Source: Calothrix sp. NIES-2098 (lineage in GTDB: Bacteria; Cyanobacteriota; Cyanobacteriia; Cyanobacteriales; Nostocaceae). From it: 64,000 nucleotides of DNA. The position numbers were made by a program, and so were the translations under genes. Location: assembly GCA_002368175.1 (NCBI GenBank), contig AP018172.1, positions 1,238,001 through 1,302,000 on the forward strand. The letters run 5' to 3'. The notes under the pieces were generated by a model, which worked only from the letters and a program-made list of their open reading frames with translations, was not told the origin of the DNA and ran no database searches. The stretch's first letter is position 1. The number at the start of each line of letters is the position of its first letter. Positions 17,825 through 26,691 of this stretch are shown here, in pieces.

Positions 17825-18379
17825 CTAGGTAAACTCATCTGTACGTATCGCGATCCGGCAATTATTCAACAGTAAGTCAAGTTCTTTCATAACTTTAAAG
17901 GGATTTCTGCCGATAAATACAGATGCTAGTACGGCTTCATAAGGATTTCTGCCAGTATTCTTTACGACTCTTATAGCACTTTGATTCGATAATCCCCGAA
18001 CGCTGACTAACCATGCAGCTAGTACATGACCAGTACGCCCAATCCCACCAGCACAATGTACAACTACTTTCTCGTTTTGTTTGTCAGCTGCTATTAAAAA
18101 AGGAAGTATTTGTGTTGTGAGTGTTTTTAGATCGCATAGATGAAAGTCTTCAATTGGTGCCCAACAAACTTGTAGATTACCAAATTCTCGTTCATATATC
18201 TGGAGAAGATTAGCAGAATATTTAATTAATTGTTTTTCCTCTAGCAAGCAACAAACTCGCTTGATATCATGCTGCTTCATGAAGTCAATCCAATCATGCA
18301 CTTTCTCAGTTAAATACCCAGGTCTTGCTGCACCATATACTATTGACTCATTCTCCCCGGCAGGAGCAAATTTGTACAT
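17825..18379 (-). CDS. Protein tyrosine / dual-specificity phosphatase
   Basis: A 184-residue cytoplasmic protein. The active-site loop VVHCAGGIGRTGH (about residues 106-118) fits HC-X5-R-T/S with catalytic Cys and Arg. An Asp/Glu-containing loop precedes it (CWAPIEDFHLCD), where the general acid is expected. ARPGYLTEKVHDWIDFM near the start matches the substrate-recognition helix of small dual-specificity phosphatases. It would remove phosphate from Tyr, or Ser/Thr, of unknown partners. It lies 80 bp downstream of the FHA/GGDEF/EAL gene on the same strand and may share its transcript. FHA domains bind phosphopeptides, so the two could act in one pathway; that link is inference. Confidence 0.85.
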   Translation of the reverse strand: MYKFAPAGENESIVYGAARPGYLTEKVHDWIDFMKQHDIKRVCCLLEEKQLIKYSANLLQIYEREFGNLQVCWAPIEDFHLCDLKTLTTQILPFLIAADKQNEKVVVHCAGGIGRTGHVLAAWLVSVRGLSNQSAIRVVKNTGRNPYEAVLASVFIGRNPFKVMKELDLLLNNCRIAIRTDEFT

Positions 18380-18459
18380 TTTTCACTATTTAAAAATCTG
18401 CATTCTCTAATTTTAACTTTCAGTTAATGCTTGACTGTTGCCTAATACCTATTGCCCAA

Positions 18460-21099
18460 TCACTGCTTTAATTGTTCTTTTTGCAGTATTTCTGTGATTT
18501 TCTGGGCACAAAGCGGTCGGTAGAATAGATAACCCTGCACATCCTCACAATTGATAGATTTCAAAAATTCTAGTTCTTCTTGCTTTTCTACACCTTCAGC
18601 GGTAAGCCTTAACCCTAAACTTTGCCCTAGTACTACGATCGCTTTGACAATATGAGCAACTTTTTGATCGGTTGTCAACTCTTGAATAAAAGACTTATCA
18701 ATTTTCAAATGGTGCAACGGCAAAAGCTGTAAGCGCGATAGCGAAGAATGACCTGTACCAAAGTCATCAATAGAAAGGTAAACTCCCATCTGCTTTAACT
18801 CTTGTAGCACCTTTCTCGTAAATTCTAAATCTTCAATAGCGGTTGACTCTGTAATTTCTAACTCTAAAAAGTTTGGATCTAAGCCTGTCTCTTGTAAGAT
18901 GCTAGCCAATGTCTCTACAAGATTCGGTTGGCGGAACTGTTTCAGGGAAAGATTGACAGCAATAGTAATTGGAGGTAAGCCTGCGTCTTGCCAAGCTTTA
19001 TTTTGTCTACAAGCTGTCTTGATTGCCCATTCCCCAATGGGGACAATCAATCCACTTTCCTCGGCAAGGGGAATAAAAACATTAGGCGCTACTAGCCCCA
19101 TTTCCGGATGCTGCCAGCGTAACAAAGCTTCCATACCAGTAATCGCTCCCGTGGCAATATTCACCCGCGGCTGGTAATACAGCATGAATTCATTCCTTTC
19201 TAAGGCATAGCGCAAACTTTTCTCTAATGTCAGGAGTTCAGGCGTTTTAGTACTGAGAGATGTGGTATAGAACTGGTAATTATTTCTCCCGGCATCCTTT
19301 GCGTAATACAAAGCCGCATCCGCATGTTGGATTAAGGTTTCAGCATCAGGGCTATGTTCGTTGAACAGAGCGATCCCCAAGCTAGCGCTCACATAGAGTT
19401 CGTGCCCTTCGATTTCAAAAGGATTCTCTAAAGCTTGGAGAATTCTCTGAGCTACTTGTTTGACCTCTTCAAGATAATTAACTTGGGGCAGTAAGATAGT
19501 AAATTCGTCACCTCCCCAACGGGCAACGGTATCTCCACTTCTGAGGCAGTCTTTCAATCTTTGAGCTACGGATTTTAACAGAATGTCTCCGAGGGTATGT
19601 CCTAGAGTGTCATTGATCACTTTGAAACGATCTAGATCGAGAAACATGACAGCTAGACTGTCTTGATTGCGAGCTGCATTAGGTAAAGCTTTATCAATCA
19701 GCTCATTAAAGAGTAGACGGTTGGGTAAACCTGTGAGCAAATCGTGAAGAGCTTGGTAGCGAATTCTTTCTTCTACTTGCTGACGCTGCCAAGCACCGCT
19801 GATACTAGCTGCCATAGTTAATAGTGTTGACTCTTCATGTCTTGACCACTGACGTTCTTGCGAACAGTCTGCCAAGCCCAAGTAACCCCAAAACTTGTCT
19901 TCTAAACACAGAGGTACTAAGAATATAGATTGAATCTTCTCTTCGATCAGAATTTTTTGTTCGGCGATGGGAAAATCACGGGTAAGTCCAATAATCGATT
20001 GTCCCTGTGAGAGTGCAGTGTACCAACGAGCCAGTCCAGTAGAATTATAGGGCTGATTCTGCCAGCGATCGCGTGACGGCTCAATAGGCGATCGCGTCCA
20101 CTCAAACCTTAAACTTACTGCCATCTCCTTGGTAACTGGGTGAAGATGGTTTCTAAAGAGATAGGCGCGGTCTACTTCGGCAGCTTCACCCAGCATAGCC
20201 AAAGCTTTTTCAACACCGCTTTCGTAGTTCATCTCTACTAGTAGATAATTAGCGGCTTCCGCAACTGCCTGTAGTAGACGATCTCGCTGGCGAAGTTCGG
20301 CTGCGACTCGTTTTTGCTCTGTAATATCCCTAATAATAAAAGTTCTAATTAAATCACTCTCAGGAAGATAATGAATCGATTGTTCAAACACTTCTGTACC
20401 AACTTCTACCTCACGAACAAAAGAATTTACCTCTCGATTTTGAATTGCACTTAACAGTCCTACTAAGACTGGGTGATGCTCCCCGGCTTCTCGCAATCCA
20501 GGGAACTTAACAGATGCGGCAGGATTGAGATAGATGACTGTTCCCTCTGTATCCATTTCGATAATCGGATTAGGGATCAGTTCCGGGAAGGATGCTAGGC
20601 GAGCTATTACTGTTTCACTAGCTCCTTCAAAGTTAGAATCAGGAGCGATTAGGGTTTCAAAAGGATTGGCAGGATTAGCTTGTTCCGATAAGAAGCTAGA
20701 TATATCTTCAACTGTAAAAGATTCAGAAAAAGCTTTTTCTGAGAGATTGGAAATAGCATAGTATTTCGCACTTACTTGGTTATTACCAAATGCAATCACA
20801 TCTCCATGTTGCAGGTTGTGAGAAAAGCATTTAGTACCATTAACATATACGCCATTCGTACTTTTTTTTCCTTTGAAGTCCCCGTCAATAATCCGAAAAC
20901 CATATTGATCGGTTTCGGGAATTGTCACCCTTAATAAAATGGCATGTTGTCGCGAGACAGAGCGCGATCGCAGGACAATAGCATTTCTCGAATCCCTTCC
21001 CAGAGAATAAGTAGCCTCTTGAAGCGGAATAGTTCTTTGTCCTTGCAAATCTTTGACAACCAAAATGTGGCGTATTTTGTCCCGTTCATTTGCTGCCAT
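18460..21099 (-). CDS. FHA-PAS-GAF-GGDEF-EAL signalling protein (cyclic di-GMP turnover)
   Basis: An 879-residue cytoplasmic protein. Domains in order: FHA (about 13-110; YSLGRDSRNAIVLRS, SVSRQHA, NGVYVNG), PAS (about 165-265), GAF (about 285-435), GGDEF (about 445-605; RWGGDEFTILLP intact, so diguanylate cyclase activity is possible) and EAL (about 625-870; MEALLRWQHP, with ITESTAIED and DDFGTGHSSL). Both catalytic signatures look complete, so it could make or break cyclic di-GMP depending on the sensory input. It has no membrane segment. FHA at the N-terminus implies control by Ser/Thr phosphorylation. Just downstream lies a tyrosine/dual-specificity phosphatase. Confidence 0.92.
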   Translation of the reverse strand: MAANERDKIRHILVVKDLQGQRTIPLQEATYSLGRDSRNAIVLRSRSVSRQHAILLRVTIPETDQYGFRIIDGDFKGKKSTNGVYVNGTKCFSHNLQHGDVIAFGNNQVSAKYYAISNLSEKAFSESFTVEDISSFLSEQANPANPFETLIAPDSNFEGASETVIARLASFPELIPNPIIEMDTEGTVIYLNPAASVKFPGLREAGEHHPVLVGLLSAIQNREVNSFVREVEVGTEVFEQSIHYLPESDLIRTFIIRDITEQKRVAAELRQRDRLLQAVAEAANYLLVEMNYESGVEKALAMLGEAAEVDRAYLFRNHLHPVTKEMAVSLRFEWTRSPIEPSRDRWQNQPYNSTGLARWYTALSQGQSIIGLTRDFPIAEQKILIEEKIQSIFLVPLCLEDKFWGYLGLADCSQERQWSRHEESTLLTMAASISGAWQRQQVEERIRYQALHDLLTGLPNRLLFNELIDKALPNAARNQDSLAVMFLDLDRFKVINDTLGHTLGDILLKSVAQRLKDCLRSGDTVARWGGDEFTILLPQVNYLEEVKQVAQRILQALENPFEIEGHELYVSASLGIALFNEHSPDAETLIQHADAALYYAKDAGRNNYQFYTTSLSTKTPELLTLEKSLRYALERNEFMLYYQPRVNIATGAITGMEALLRWQHPEMGLVAPNVFIPLAEESGLIVPIGEWAIKTACRQNKAWQDAGLPPITIAVNLSLKQFRQPNLVETLASILQETGLDPNFLELEITESTAIEDLEFTRKVLQELKQMGVYLSIDDFGTGHSSLSRLQLLPLHHLKIDKSFIQELTTDQKVAHIVKAIVVLGQSLGLRLTAEGVEKQEELEFLKSINCEDVQGYLFYRPLCAQKITEILQKEQLKQ

Positions 21100-22244
21100 G
21101 CCTTTTCCTCACATCCTCATATCTTGGGGTCTTCTTTGGAAAAATACTCGTCCAATAAGTCCTAACTTTGAGCTTCCATTGTTGGATAAAGCTACTCAAT
21201 AAATTTGCTTGCTATTTATGAGAGGATTGCCTGGCCGCGATCCCAGGATCTGGCTATTTAGAACGATATGCCTAATTATCTAGCCAGTTTTTCCCAGAGG
21301 AATCCTAGGTGTTCGATCAACTCACTAGAACGATCGGAAAATTTGGCCTGATGGTCACATCTCTCGAGTTTTTTTGTATTCACTCCCCAGAATAAATTCA
21401 AATACCTCTAAAGATGTATGGTATATTTGCGGATTTTTTGATATAAAACCTGTCCTTTGAAGTCAAAAGATTAAGGAATAGGAAATGCAAAAGAGGAAAT
21501 TAGCTCTGAAGCGAGGTTTTTAGGGGAGCGAAATAGTAGGGTGGAAAATTTGGCGATCGCCAGGGGTGTGAAAAATCCAACACTAGTTGTAATAGCCTGA
21601 TTTTTTGTAGTTGATTGAGAATATTCCCAAAGATTTACTCCAGCGATCGCACTTGTCCTCGAAAATTAGTCAGTCCCATCGCTGATGAGTTATATCAATA
21701 CAACATTTCTGGAAAAAGTAAAGTTTAATTGCAATAGTAATTCACCCCAAGCTAAGAGTGATAACTTATTAATCAGAAGCTCATAAGCTTCCTGGCAGAT
21801 CCAACAGCCAAAGTCCCATAGTTAAATTAAGTAAAGAGGTAAAAACGCTGTTTCAATATCTGTCTCGTCAACTAACAGCAACACCCAAATCTAACGCTGA
21901 CATTTCCTCAAACTAGTACTGAAAAGAGGGAAATTTGACTGATTGTTTAACTCATATTGAGTGTAAACTCGATCGGTACAACCCTAGATAGTATAAACAA
22001 AAGAGAGGAAATAACTAAGCTAGTAGAAGATTGGGTGTTGTTGTTTTAAGTATACAAATTTTTGTAGTTTTCTTGGGCGATCGCGTTACTAATAATCCCA
22101 ATTCGTAATTAACAAAGAATATAACTTTTAAACTTTGAATCTAGGGCGTAATTTTAGAGACTTGTTATAACTCCATCAGTCTCTAGCTTGATCAAAAAAG
22201 TTCAAAAATTCCAGCTATTTAAAACAATAGATACACACAAATAA
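21100..22244. other. Long intergenic region without recognisable genes
   Basis: About 1.15 kb between the minus-strand stress cluster's 3' end and the signalling gene's start. It has several GCGATCGC sites (for example near 21554 and 21644) and AT-rich filler. No open frame with a credible ribosome binding site, RNA gene or repeat was found. The right-hand end contains the terminator at 22245-22275. Confidence 0.5.
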
Positions 22245-22275
22245 ACACCGATAAATTGACTAGATTTATCGGTGT
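22245..22275 (-). terminator. Intrinsic terminator of the stress-gene cluster
   Basis: A perfect 11-bp stem (ACACCGATAAA 22245-22255, TTTATCGGTGT 22265-22275) with a nine-base loop. On the minus strand it is followed by TTATTTGTG. It lies 45 bp beyond the cupin stop, the last gene of the minus-strand cluster. Confidence 0.7.
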
Positions 22276-22319
22276 AGCACTGTCTTGATTTATTATTGAA
22301 AGAAGTAGAAATTTAAACT

Positions 22320-22661
22320 TTAATTTTCATCACGCCCATGCACTTGCGCAGGCGGACTAGTTGCCTCAACTGCGGTAAACGGTTCGAGAATTTTATATGT
22401 GTGGTTTGACCCTTGAGGAACCACCCACGAATCCCCTGGTTCTAACAGAATTTTTTGTCCTTCAATATGTAATTCGGCACGACCGTTAATTACATAACCG
22501 ACTGTTTCATAGTCGCGAGAAGTTGGCGGTTTGTCTTCGCTTGGTTGTTCATTTTCCCAAAGACGCATTGCCACAGTCTTGCCAGATGCAAGATACTTCT
22601 GACCGAGTTTACCTTTAGGAGAATGGCTAGAGTCTACTTTCTTAACGCTGGTGTCACTCAT
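22320..22661 (-). CDS. Cupin-domain protein
   Basis: A 113-residue single-domain protein. ETVGYVINGRAELHIEGQKILLEPGDSWVVPQGSNHTYKILE is the cupin core, with the turn PGDSWVVPQGSNH typical of motif 2. The metal-binding His of motif 1 is not clear (VGYVINGRAEL), so it may bind a ligand rather than catalyse. Its ATG overlaps the stop of the alcohol dehydrogenase gene by four bases (ATGA), so the two are translationally coupled. It is the last gene of the stress cluster. Confidence 0.85.
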   Translation of the reverse strand: MSDTSVKKVDSSHSPKGKLGQKYLASGKTVAMRLWENEQPSEDKPPTSRDYETVGYVINGRAELHIEGQKILLEPGDSWVVPQGSNHTYKILEPFTAVEATSPPAQVHGRDEN

Positions 22662-23827
22662 GGTTTTAGTACAACTTTGATACAGTTATCTTTTTTGTGC
22701 TTGAAGATTTCGTAGCCGTGAGGTGCTTGTTCTAGAGGTAGGCGGTGAGTGATGATAAATGAGGGATCGATATCACCGTTTTGAATGTGTTCTAGCAATG
22801 GTTTGACATACCTGTGGACGTGGGTCTGTCCCATTTTGAAAGTTAGACCCTTGTTCATAGCAGCACCCATAGGTATTTTGTCCAAAAAGCCGCCGTAGAC
22901 TCCGGGAATAGATAGGTGTCCGCCTTTGCCACAAGCTACAATTGCTTGTCGTAAGGCTGTTGGGCGGTCTGTTTCTAGACGTACTGCTTGCTTTACCTTG
23001 TCGTACACCGCCATAGCATCCGTACCATGTGCTTCCATACCCACAGCATCAATACAAGAGTCAGGGCCGCGGCCTCCGGTCATTTCTTTGAGTGCTTCGC
23101 CTACATCTATCTCTTCGTAGTTAAGAATTTCGGCTTTACCATAGTCTTTAGCCATTTGGAGGCGTTCGGGGATGCGGTCAATGGCGATAACTCGTTCTGC
23201 ACCTAACATGAATGCGCTTCTGATGGCAAATTGTCCGACAGGGCCACAACCCCATACAGCGACGATATCACCAGGTTTGATGTTGCAGTTCTCAGCTGCC
23301 ATGTAGCCTGTAGGGAAAACGTCGGTTAAAAATAGTACTTGTTCGTCCGTTAAACCATCGGGAATTTTGAACAAGCCGACATCGGCAAAAGGTACTCTGG
23401 CGTATTCTGCTTGCCCGCCAGCGTAACCACCCAATAAATGAGAGTAGCCAAATAGACCGGATGGTGAATAGCCCATTTGCTTTTCTGCTAACCAAGCATT
23501 AGGGTTAGAGTTATCACATAAAGACCACAAATCGCGCTGACAGAAGAAACAAGAACCACAAGAAATAGTGAAGGGAACAACGACGCGATCGCCTACTTTT
23601 ACATGTTTAACAGCAGGGCCCAATTCAACGACTTCCCCCATAAATTCATGCCCAAGGATATCGCCTTTTTGCATTGTGGGGATGTAGCCATTGTAAAGAT
23701 GCAAATCGGAACCACAAATTGCCGTGGAGGTAATTTTGATAATGGCATCACGTGGGTTGATCAGTTTGGGGTCAGGAACTGTGTCCACCCGCACATCATT
23801 GGCTCCATGCCAGCAAACTGCTTTCAT
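22658..23827 (-). CDS. Zn-dependent alcohol dehydrogenase, glutathione-independent formaldehyde dehydrogenase-like (copy 1)
   Basis: The 389-residue medium-chain dehydrogenase has the catalytic zinc site (AICGSDLHLYNGY; GHEFMGEV), the structural zinc cysteines (CGSCFFCQRDLWSLC) and a Rossmann motif (VAVWGCGPVGQFAI). The long insertion and the GRGPDSCIDAVG block place it with the formaldehyde-dehydrogenase-like subgroup rather than ordinary alcohol dehydrogenases. The substrate, probably an aldehyde or alcohol formed under stress, is not known. A close paralogue is encoded at 24586-25755; only the secreted KTPEG protein gene lies between. It couples to the cupin gene through a 4-bp overlap. 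Confidence 0.92.
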   Translation of the reverse strand: MKAVCWHGANDVRVDTVPDPKLINPRDAIIKITSTAICGSDLHLYNGYIPTMQKGDILGHEFMGEVVELGPAVKHVKVGDRVVVPFTISCGSCFFCQRDLWSLCDNSNPNAWLAEKQMGYSPSGLFGYSHLLGGYAGGQAEYARVPFADVGLFKIPDGLTDEQVLFLTDVFPTGYMAAENCNIKPGDIVAVWGCGPVGQFAIRSAFMLGAERVIAIDRIPERLQMAKDYGKAEILNYEEIDVGEALKEMTGGRGPDSCIDAVGMEAHGTDAMAVYDKVKQAVRLETDRPTALRQAIVACGKGGHLSIPGVYGGFLDKIPMGAAMNKGLTFKMGQTHVHRYVKPLLEHIQNGDIDPSFIITHRLPLEQAPHGYEIFKHKKDNCIKVVLKP

Positions 23828-23956
23828 ATTTATTAATCCTTAGGCTTTAAACTTTTTTTGGGTTGTCAGAATTACTATCTGGATTAATTTCAATTGAGAG
23901 ACACGATAAATCGCGTCTCTAAAATTAATTAAGAAATTGCTGACAATATATTGCGA

Positions 23957-23977
23957 GGTGGGCATTGCCCACCCTAC
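23957..23977. repeat. Dispersed hairpin repeat, GGTGGGCA-T-TGCCCACC-CTAC type
   Basis: Arms 23957-23964 and 23966-23973 pair perfectly, with CTAC after them, as in the copy at 712-733. It lies between the KTPEG gene's stop and the first alcohol dehydrogenase gene. Confidence 0.7.
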
Positions 23978-23985
23978 AAAAGGTT

Positions 23986-24531
23986 TTAATTATTCCGAGA
24001 ACCTGAATTCAAGACTTCTCCTACTTTGTTTTTTGCTGAATTCACAAACTCTTTTGTGGATCGAGGAGTGTCTTCATCTAAGTTGAGCTTTTCGCGAATA
24101 TTACTAGCAGCTTTGCCGAGTTTGTTTTGGCTATTCTCGATCGGGTTATTGTCTGGAGTGCCTTTGTAGTAGATACCTTCTGGTGTTTTTACGGTATCGC
24201 CAATATTGCTTCTGTTGGCAGTATTGTCAGAGTAGCTTCTATTGCTGTAATAGCCTTGGTCATCATTAAAATTGCGTCTGACATTATCACCAGAGTTTGG
24301 TTTTAATGTATCTATAGCTTTATTCAACAGGTTCTTGTCATTGCCGCTATTGCTAACGTTATCGGGTGTGCCTTTGTAATAGATACCTTCTGGTGTTTTC
24401 ACGTCGGCTTGTGCAACCATTCGATTACTGTAGCCGAAACTTTGCATTCCCAAAAACGCCAAACCCATAAGGAAAACTACCATAATTCGGCGCACAATTA
24501 CATTTTGTATCCAAGAAAATACACGTGTCAT
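23986..24531 (-). CDS. Secreted KTPEG-repeat protein (low-temperature-induced-type)
   Basis: About 181 residues. The N-terminal hydrophobic segment (IMVVFLMGLAFLGMQSFG) is a signal peptide or anchor. The mature part is Asn/Ser/Asp-rich and contains the motif VKTPEGIYYKGTPDN twice, about 75 residues apart, then a lysine-rich helical tail. Similar KTPEG-bearing proteins in Nostoc-type cyanobacteria are annotated as low-temperature-induced; function is unknown. I choose ATG 24531 because AAGGAG sits seven bases upstream; two ATGs at 24549 and 24537 precede or touch that site. It lies between the two alcohol dehydrogenase paralogues on the same strand. Confidence 0.75.
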   Translation of the reverse strand: MTRVFSWIQNVIVRRIMVVFLMGLAFLGMQSFGYSNRMVAQADVKTPEGIYYKGTPDNVSNSGNDKNLLNKAIDTLKPNSGDNVRRNFNDDQGYYSNRSYSDNTANRSNIGDTVKTPEGIYYKGTPDNNPIENSQNKLGKAASNIREKLNLDEDTPRSTKEFVNSAKNKVGEVLNSGSRNN

Positions 24532-24585
24532 AGACATGCTCCTTTGCATTACAATGAGTTTATTTTTAATAGCTATAAAGCTATT

Positions 24586-25755
24586 TCAGGGTTTAAGAAC
24601 AACTTTGATACAGTTGTCTTTTTTCTGTTGAAAAATGTGATAGCCGTGGGCTGCTTGTTCTAGCGGTAATTTGTGGGTGACAACAAAAGATGGATCGAGT
24701 TTTCCATCCAAAACGAGCTGTATTAACAAATGCATATATTTCTGCCCGTGCATTTGTCCCATCCTGAAGGTTAGAGCTTTGTTAATAGCAGCACCGAAGG
24801 GCATTTTATCTACAAAGCCACCGTAAACACCCATAATGGAAAGAGTGCCACCTTTACGTGCAGCCACCATCATTTGTCGTAGTACGTGGGGACGGTCAGT
24901 TTCTAATTTCAGCTTTTGTTTTGTCTGATCGTAGAAGTCTTCAAGACCGACACCATGTGCTTCTAAACCCACTGCATCAATGCAAGCATCGGGGCCACGG
25001 CCACCAGTCATCTCTTTCAACGCTTCGCCAGCATCAACTTCTTCGTAGTTGATTGTTTCTGCTTTGGCAAACTTTCTGGCCATTTCTAGACGTTCGGGAA
25101 AGCGATCGATCGCGATTACCCTCTCTGCACCCATCATATAGGCGCTAATCATGGCAAACTGTCCGACAGCACCGCAACCCCAAACAGCTACGGTATCACC
25201 GGGTTGAATATCGCAGAATTCGGCTCCCATATAACCGGTAGGAATGGCGTCAGAGATAAATAGCAACATCTCATCCGGTATGTCGCGAGGAACCTTCAGC
25301 ACGCCTACATCTGCAAAGGGTACGCGCACATATTCTGCTTGTGCGCCTGCGTAACCACCTAATAGGTGAGAGTAGCCGTAAATTGCTGAGGTGATATTGC
25401 CATATAATTTTTCTTCCATCCAACCTTTGGGATTGGAATTATCGCACAGCGACCACATATCGCGCTGACAATAATTGCAGTGACCACAGCCAATTGTGGA
25501 GGGAACAACGACGCGATCGCCTATTTTTAAATTGTGGACTCCCCTACCTACTTCTACCACTTCCCCCATAAATTCGTGACCGATAATGTCACCTTGTTGC
25601 ACTGTGGGAATATAATCACCGTAGATATGTAGATCTGAGCCACATATGGCTGTGGAAGTAATTTTGATAATAGCGTCGCGTGGGTTGAGAATTTTCGGAT
25701 CTGGCACCGTCTCTACCCGGACATCGTTGGCTCCATGCCAGCAAACTGCTTTCAT
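24586..25755 (-). CDS. Zn-dependent alcohol dehydrogenase, formaldehyde dehydrogenase-like (copy 2)
   Basis: A paralogue of the enzyme at 22658-23827, aligned without gaps through most of its length. Catalytic zinc AICGSDLHIYGDY and GHEFMGEV, structural zinc CGHCNYCQRDMWSLC and NAD motif VAVWGCGAVGQFAM are all intact. Start at the ATG of MKAVCWHGANDV (25755), shared with copy 1; nine codons further upstream come from a short tandem repeat. The duplicated pair suggests a gene duplication within the cluster, with possible specialisation in substrate. Confidence 0.92.
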   Translation of the reverse strand: MKAVCWHGANDVRVETVPDPKILNPRDAIIKITSTAICGSDLHIYGDYIPTVQQGDIIGHEFMGEVVEVGRGVHNLKIGDRVVVPSTIGCGHCNYCQRDMWSLCDNSNPKGWMEEKLYGNITSAIYGYSHLLGGYAGAQAEYVRVPFADVGVLKVPRDIPDEMLLFISDAIPTGYMGAEFCDIQPGDTVAVWGCGAVGQFAMISAYMMGAERVIAIDRFPERLEMARKFAKAETINYEEVDAGEALKEMTGGRGPDACIDAVGLEAHGVGLEDFYDQTKQKLKLETDRPHVLRQMMVAARKGGTLSIMGVYGGFVDKMPFGAAINKALTFRMGQMHGQKYMHLLIQLVLDGKLDPSFVVTHKLPLEQAAHGYHIFQQKKDNCIKVVLKP

Positions 25756-25762
25756 ATTGATT

Positions 25763-25850
25763 AGTCCATAGTCATTGGTCATTAGTCATTGGTCATTAGT
25801 CATTGGTCATTGGTTTTTCCTACAAATGACAAATGACAAACTACTAATGA
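25763..25850. repeat. Short tandem repeat (AGTCATTGGTCATT units)
   Basis: Directly before the second alcohol dehydrogenase gene, the heptamers AGTCATT and GGTCATT alternate for about 45 bases, followed by partly complementary TGACAAATGACAAA. This is an STRR-type heptamer array common in heterocystous cyanobacterial intergenic DNA. Confidence 0.75.
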
Positions 25851-26549
25851 CTACTGGCGTCCAGAGGGTTGACCTTCAGTGGTAGCAATTTCTCCGGCTT
25901 CCATGAGCATTTTGAAGCGGCGCAAATCGTCGCCAATTTGCTGTTCTGGTTCTTCACCGAAAAGTTTAGCGATCGCAGCTCCCAATTGCCCGCCAGGAGG
26001 GTTATATTCTAGAACTACCTTGACTTCCGTACCGCGATCGCCTGGTGCTTTTTGAAAGCGCACAAAACCAGAATTATCTACATCTGCGTTCGCTACCGAA
26101 GCCCAAGAGATAAATTGATTTTCCCGATCTTCTAGAATATCTGCATCCCATTCCACACTATTACCTAAAGGTGCATTGGCAATCCAATGAGAACGTGTCT
26201 CGTTGTACACCTTCACAGATTTGAGATGCTTCATAAATGTCGGCAGATTCTCAAAGTTGTGCCAAAAACGGTACAGTTCGTCTACAGGTCGATTAATTGT
26301 CACCGTCTTTTCAACTTTGATTGGTTTATTCATGCCAATTGCTTCCTGTGCTTGCTGAATCGTGCTTTGCTTAGTTACACCTTGATATATCAGACCGCCG
26401 CCAGCTAAAGCCGTTAACGCGCCTCGCAAAGAGCCTTGTCTTAAACCCATCAGCACCATAGCGCCGCCACCGATTAAAGAAGCCCAACGTTCAGCTTCAC
26501 TGGCTTCACCCTGATTTGTATTTGTTCTATCTCCTGGTGTCGCAGTCAC
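25851..26549 (-). CDS. SRPBCC (COQ10/START-like) protein with N-terminal membrane hairpin
   Basis: About 232 residues. Residues 20-70 (WASLIGGGAMVLMGLRQGSL; GALTALAGGGLIYQGV) form two hydrophobic segments of the YgaP/DUF2892 type. Residues 85-220 are a polyketide-cyclase/COQ10-like domain (VEKTVTINRPVDELYRFWHN; NLPTFMKHLKSVKV). Such domains hold hydrophobic ligands; this one would sit on the membrane. I choose GTG 26549 because AGGAG lies seven bases upstream; the frame extends a further 45 codons, but that part encodes an unlikely basic peptide from intergenic repeat DNA. It lies between the PfpI-like and alcohol dehydrogenase genes. Confidence 0.82.
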   Translation of the reverse strand: MTATPGDRTNTNQGEASEAERWASLIGGGAMVLMGLRQGSLRGALTALAGGGLIYQGVTKQSTIQQAQEAIGMNKPIKVEKTVTINRPVDELYRFWHNFENLPTFMKHLKSVKVYNETRSHWIANAPLGNSVEWDADILEDRENQFISWASVANADVDNSGFVRFQKAPGDRGTEVKVVLEYNPPGGQLGAAIAKLFGEEPEQQIGDDLRRFKMLMEAGEIATTEGQPSGRQ

Positions 26550-26691
26550 TTTTTTTCTCCTGGGTACAGTAAAATGACCACTTGAAGACGCAAAGACTCT
26601 CCTCTCTCTCTGTGTTCTTTGCGTAACGGACACTTTCCACTTTGGGAAAATTCCTGCATGGAAGTGTCCTCTTCTGTGGTTCACAAACTAA

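Noticed and set aside
26550..26684. N-terminal extension of the SRPBCC protein by 45 residues
   Set aside because: The extra sequence is a basic, unlikely peptide encoded by intergenic repeat DNA, and AGGAG stands seven bases before the GTG at 26549.
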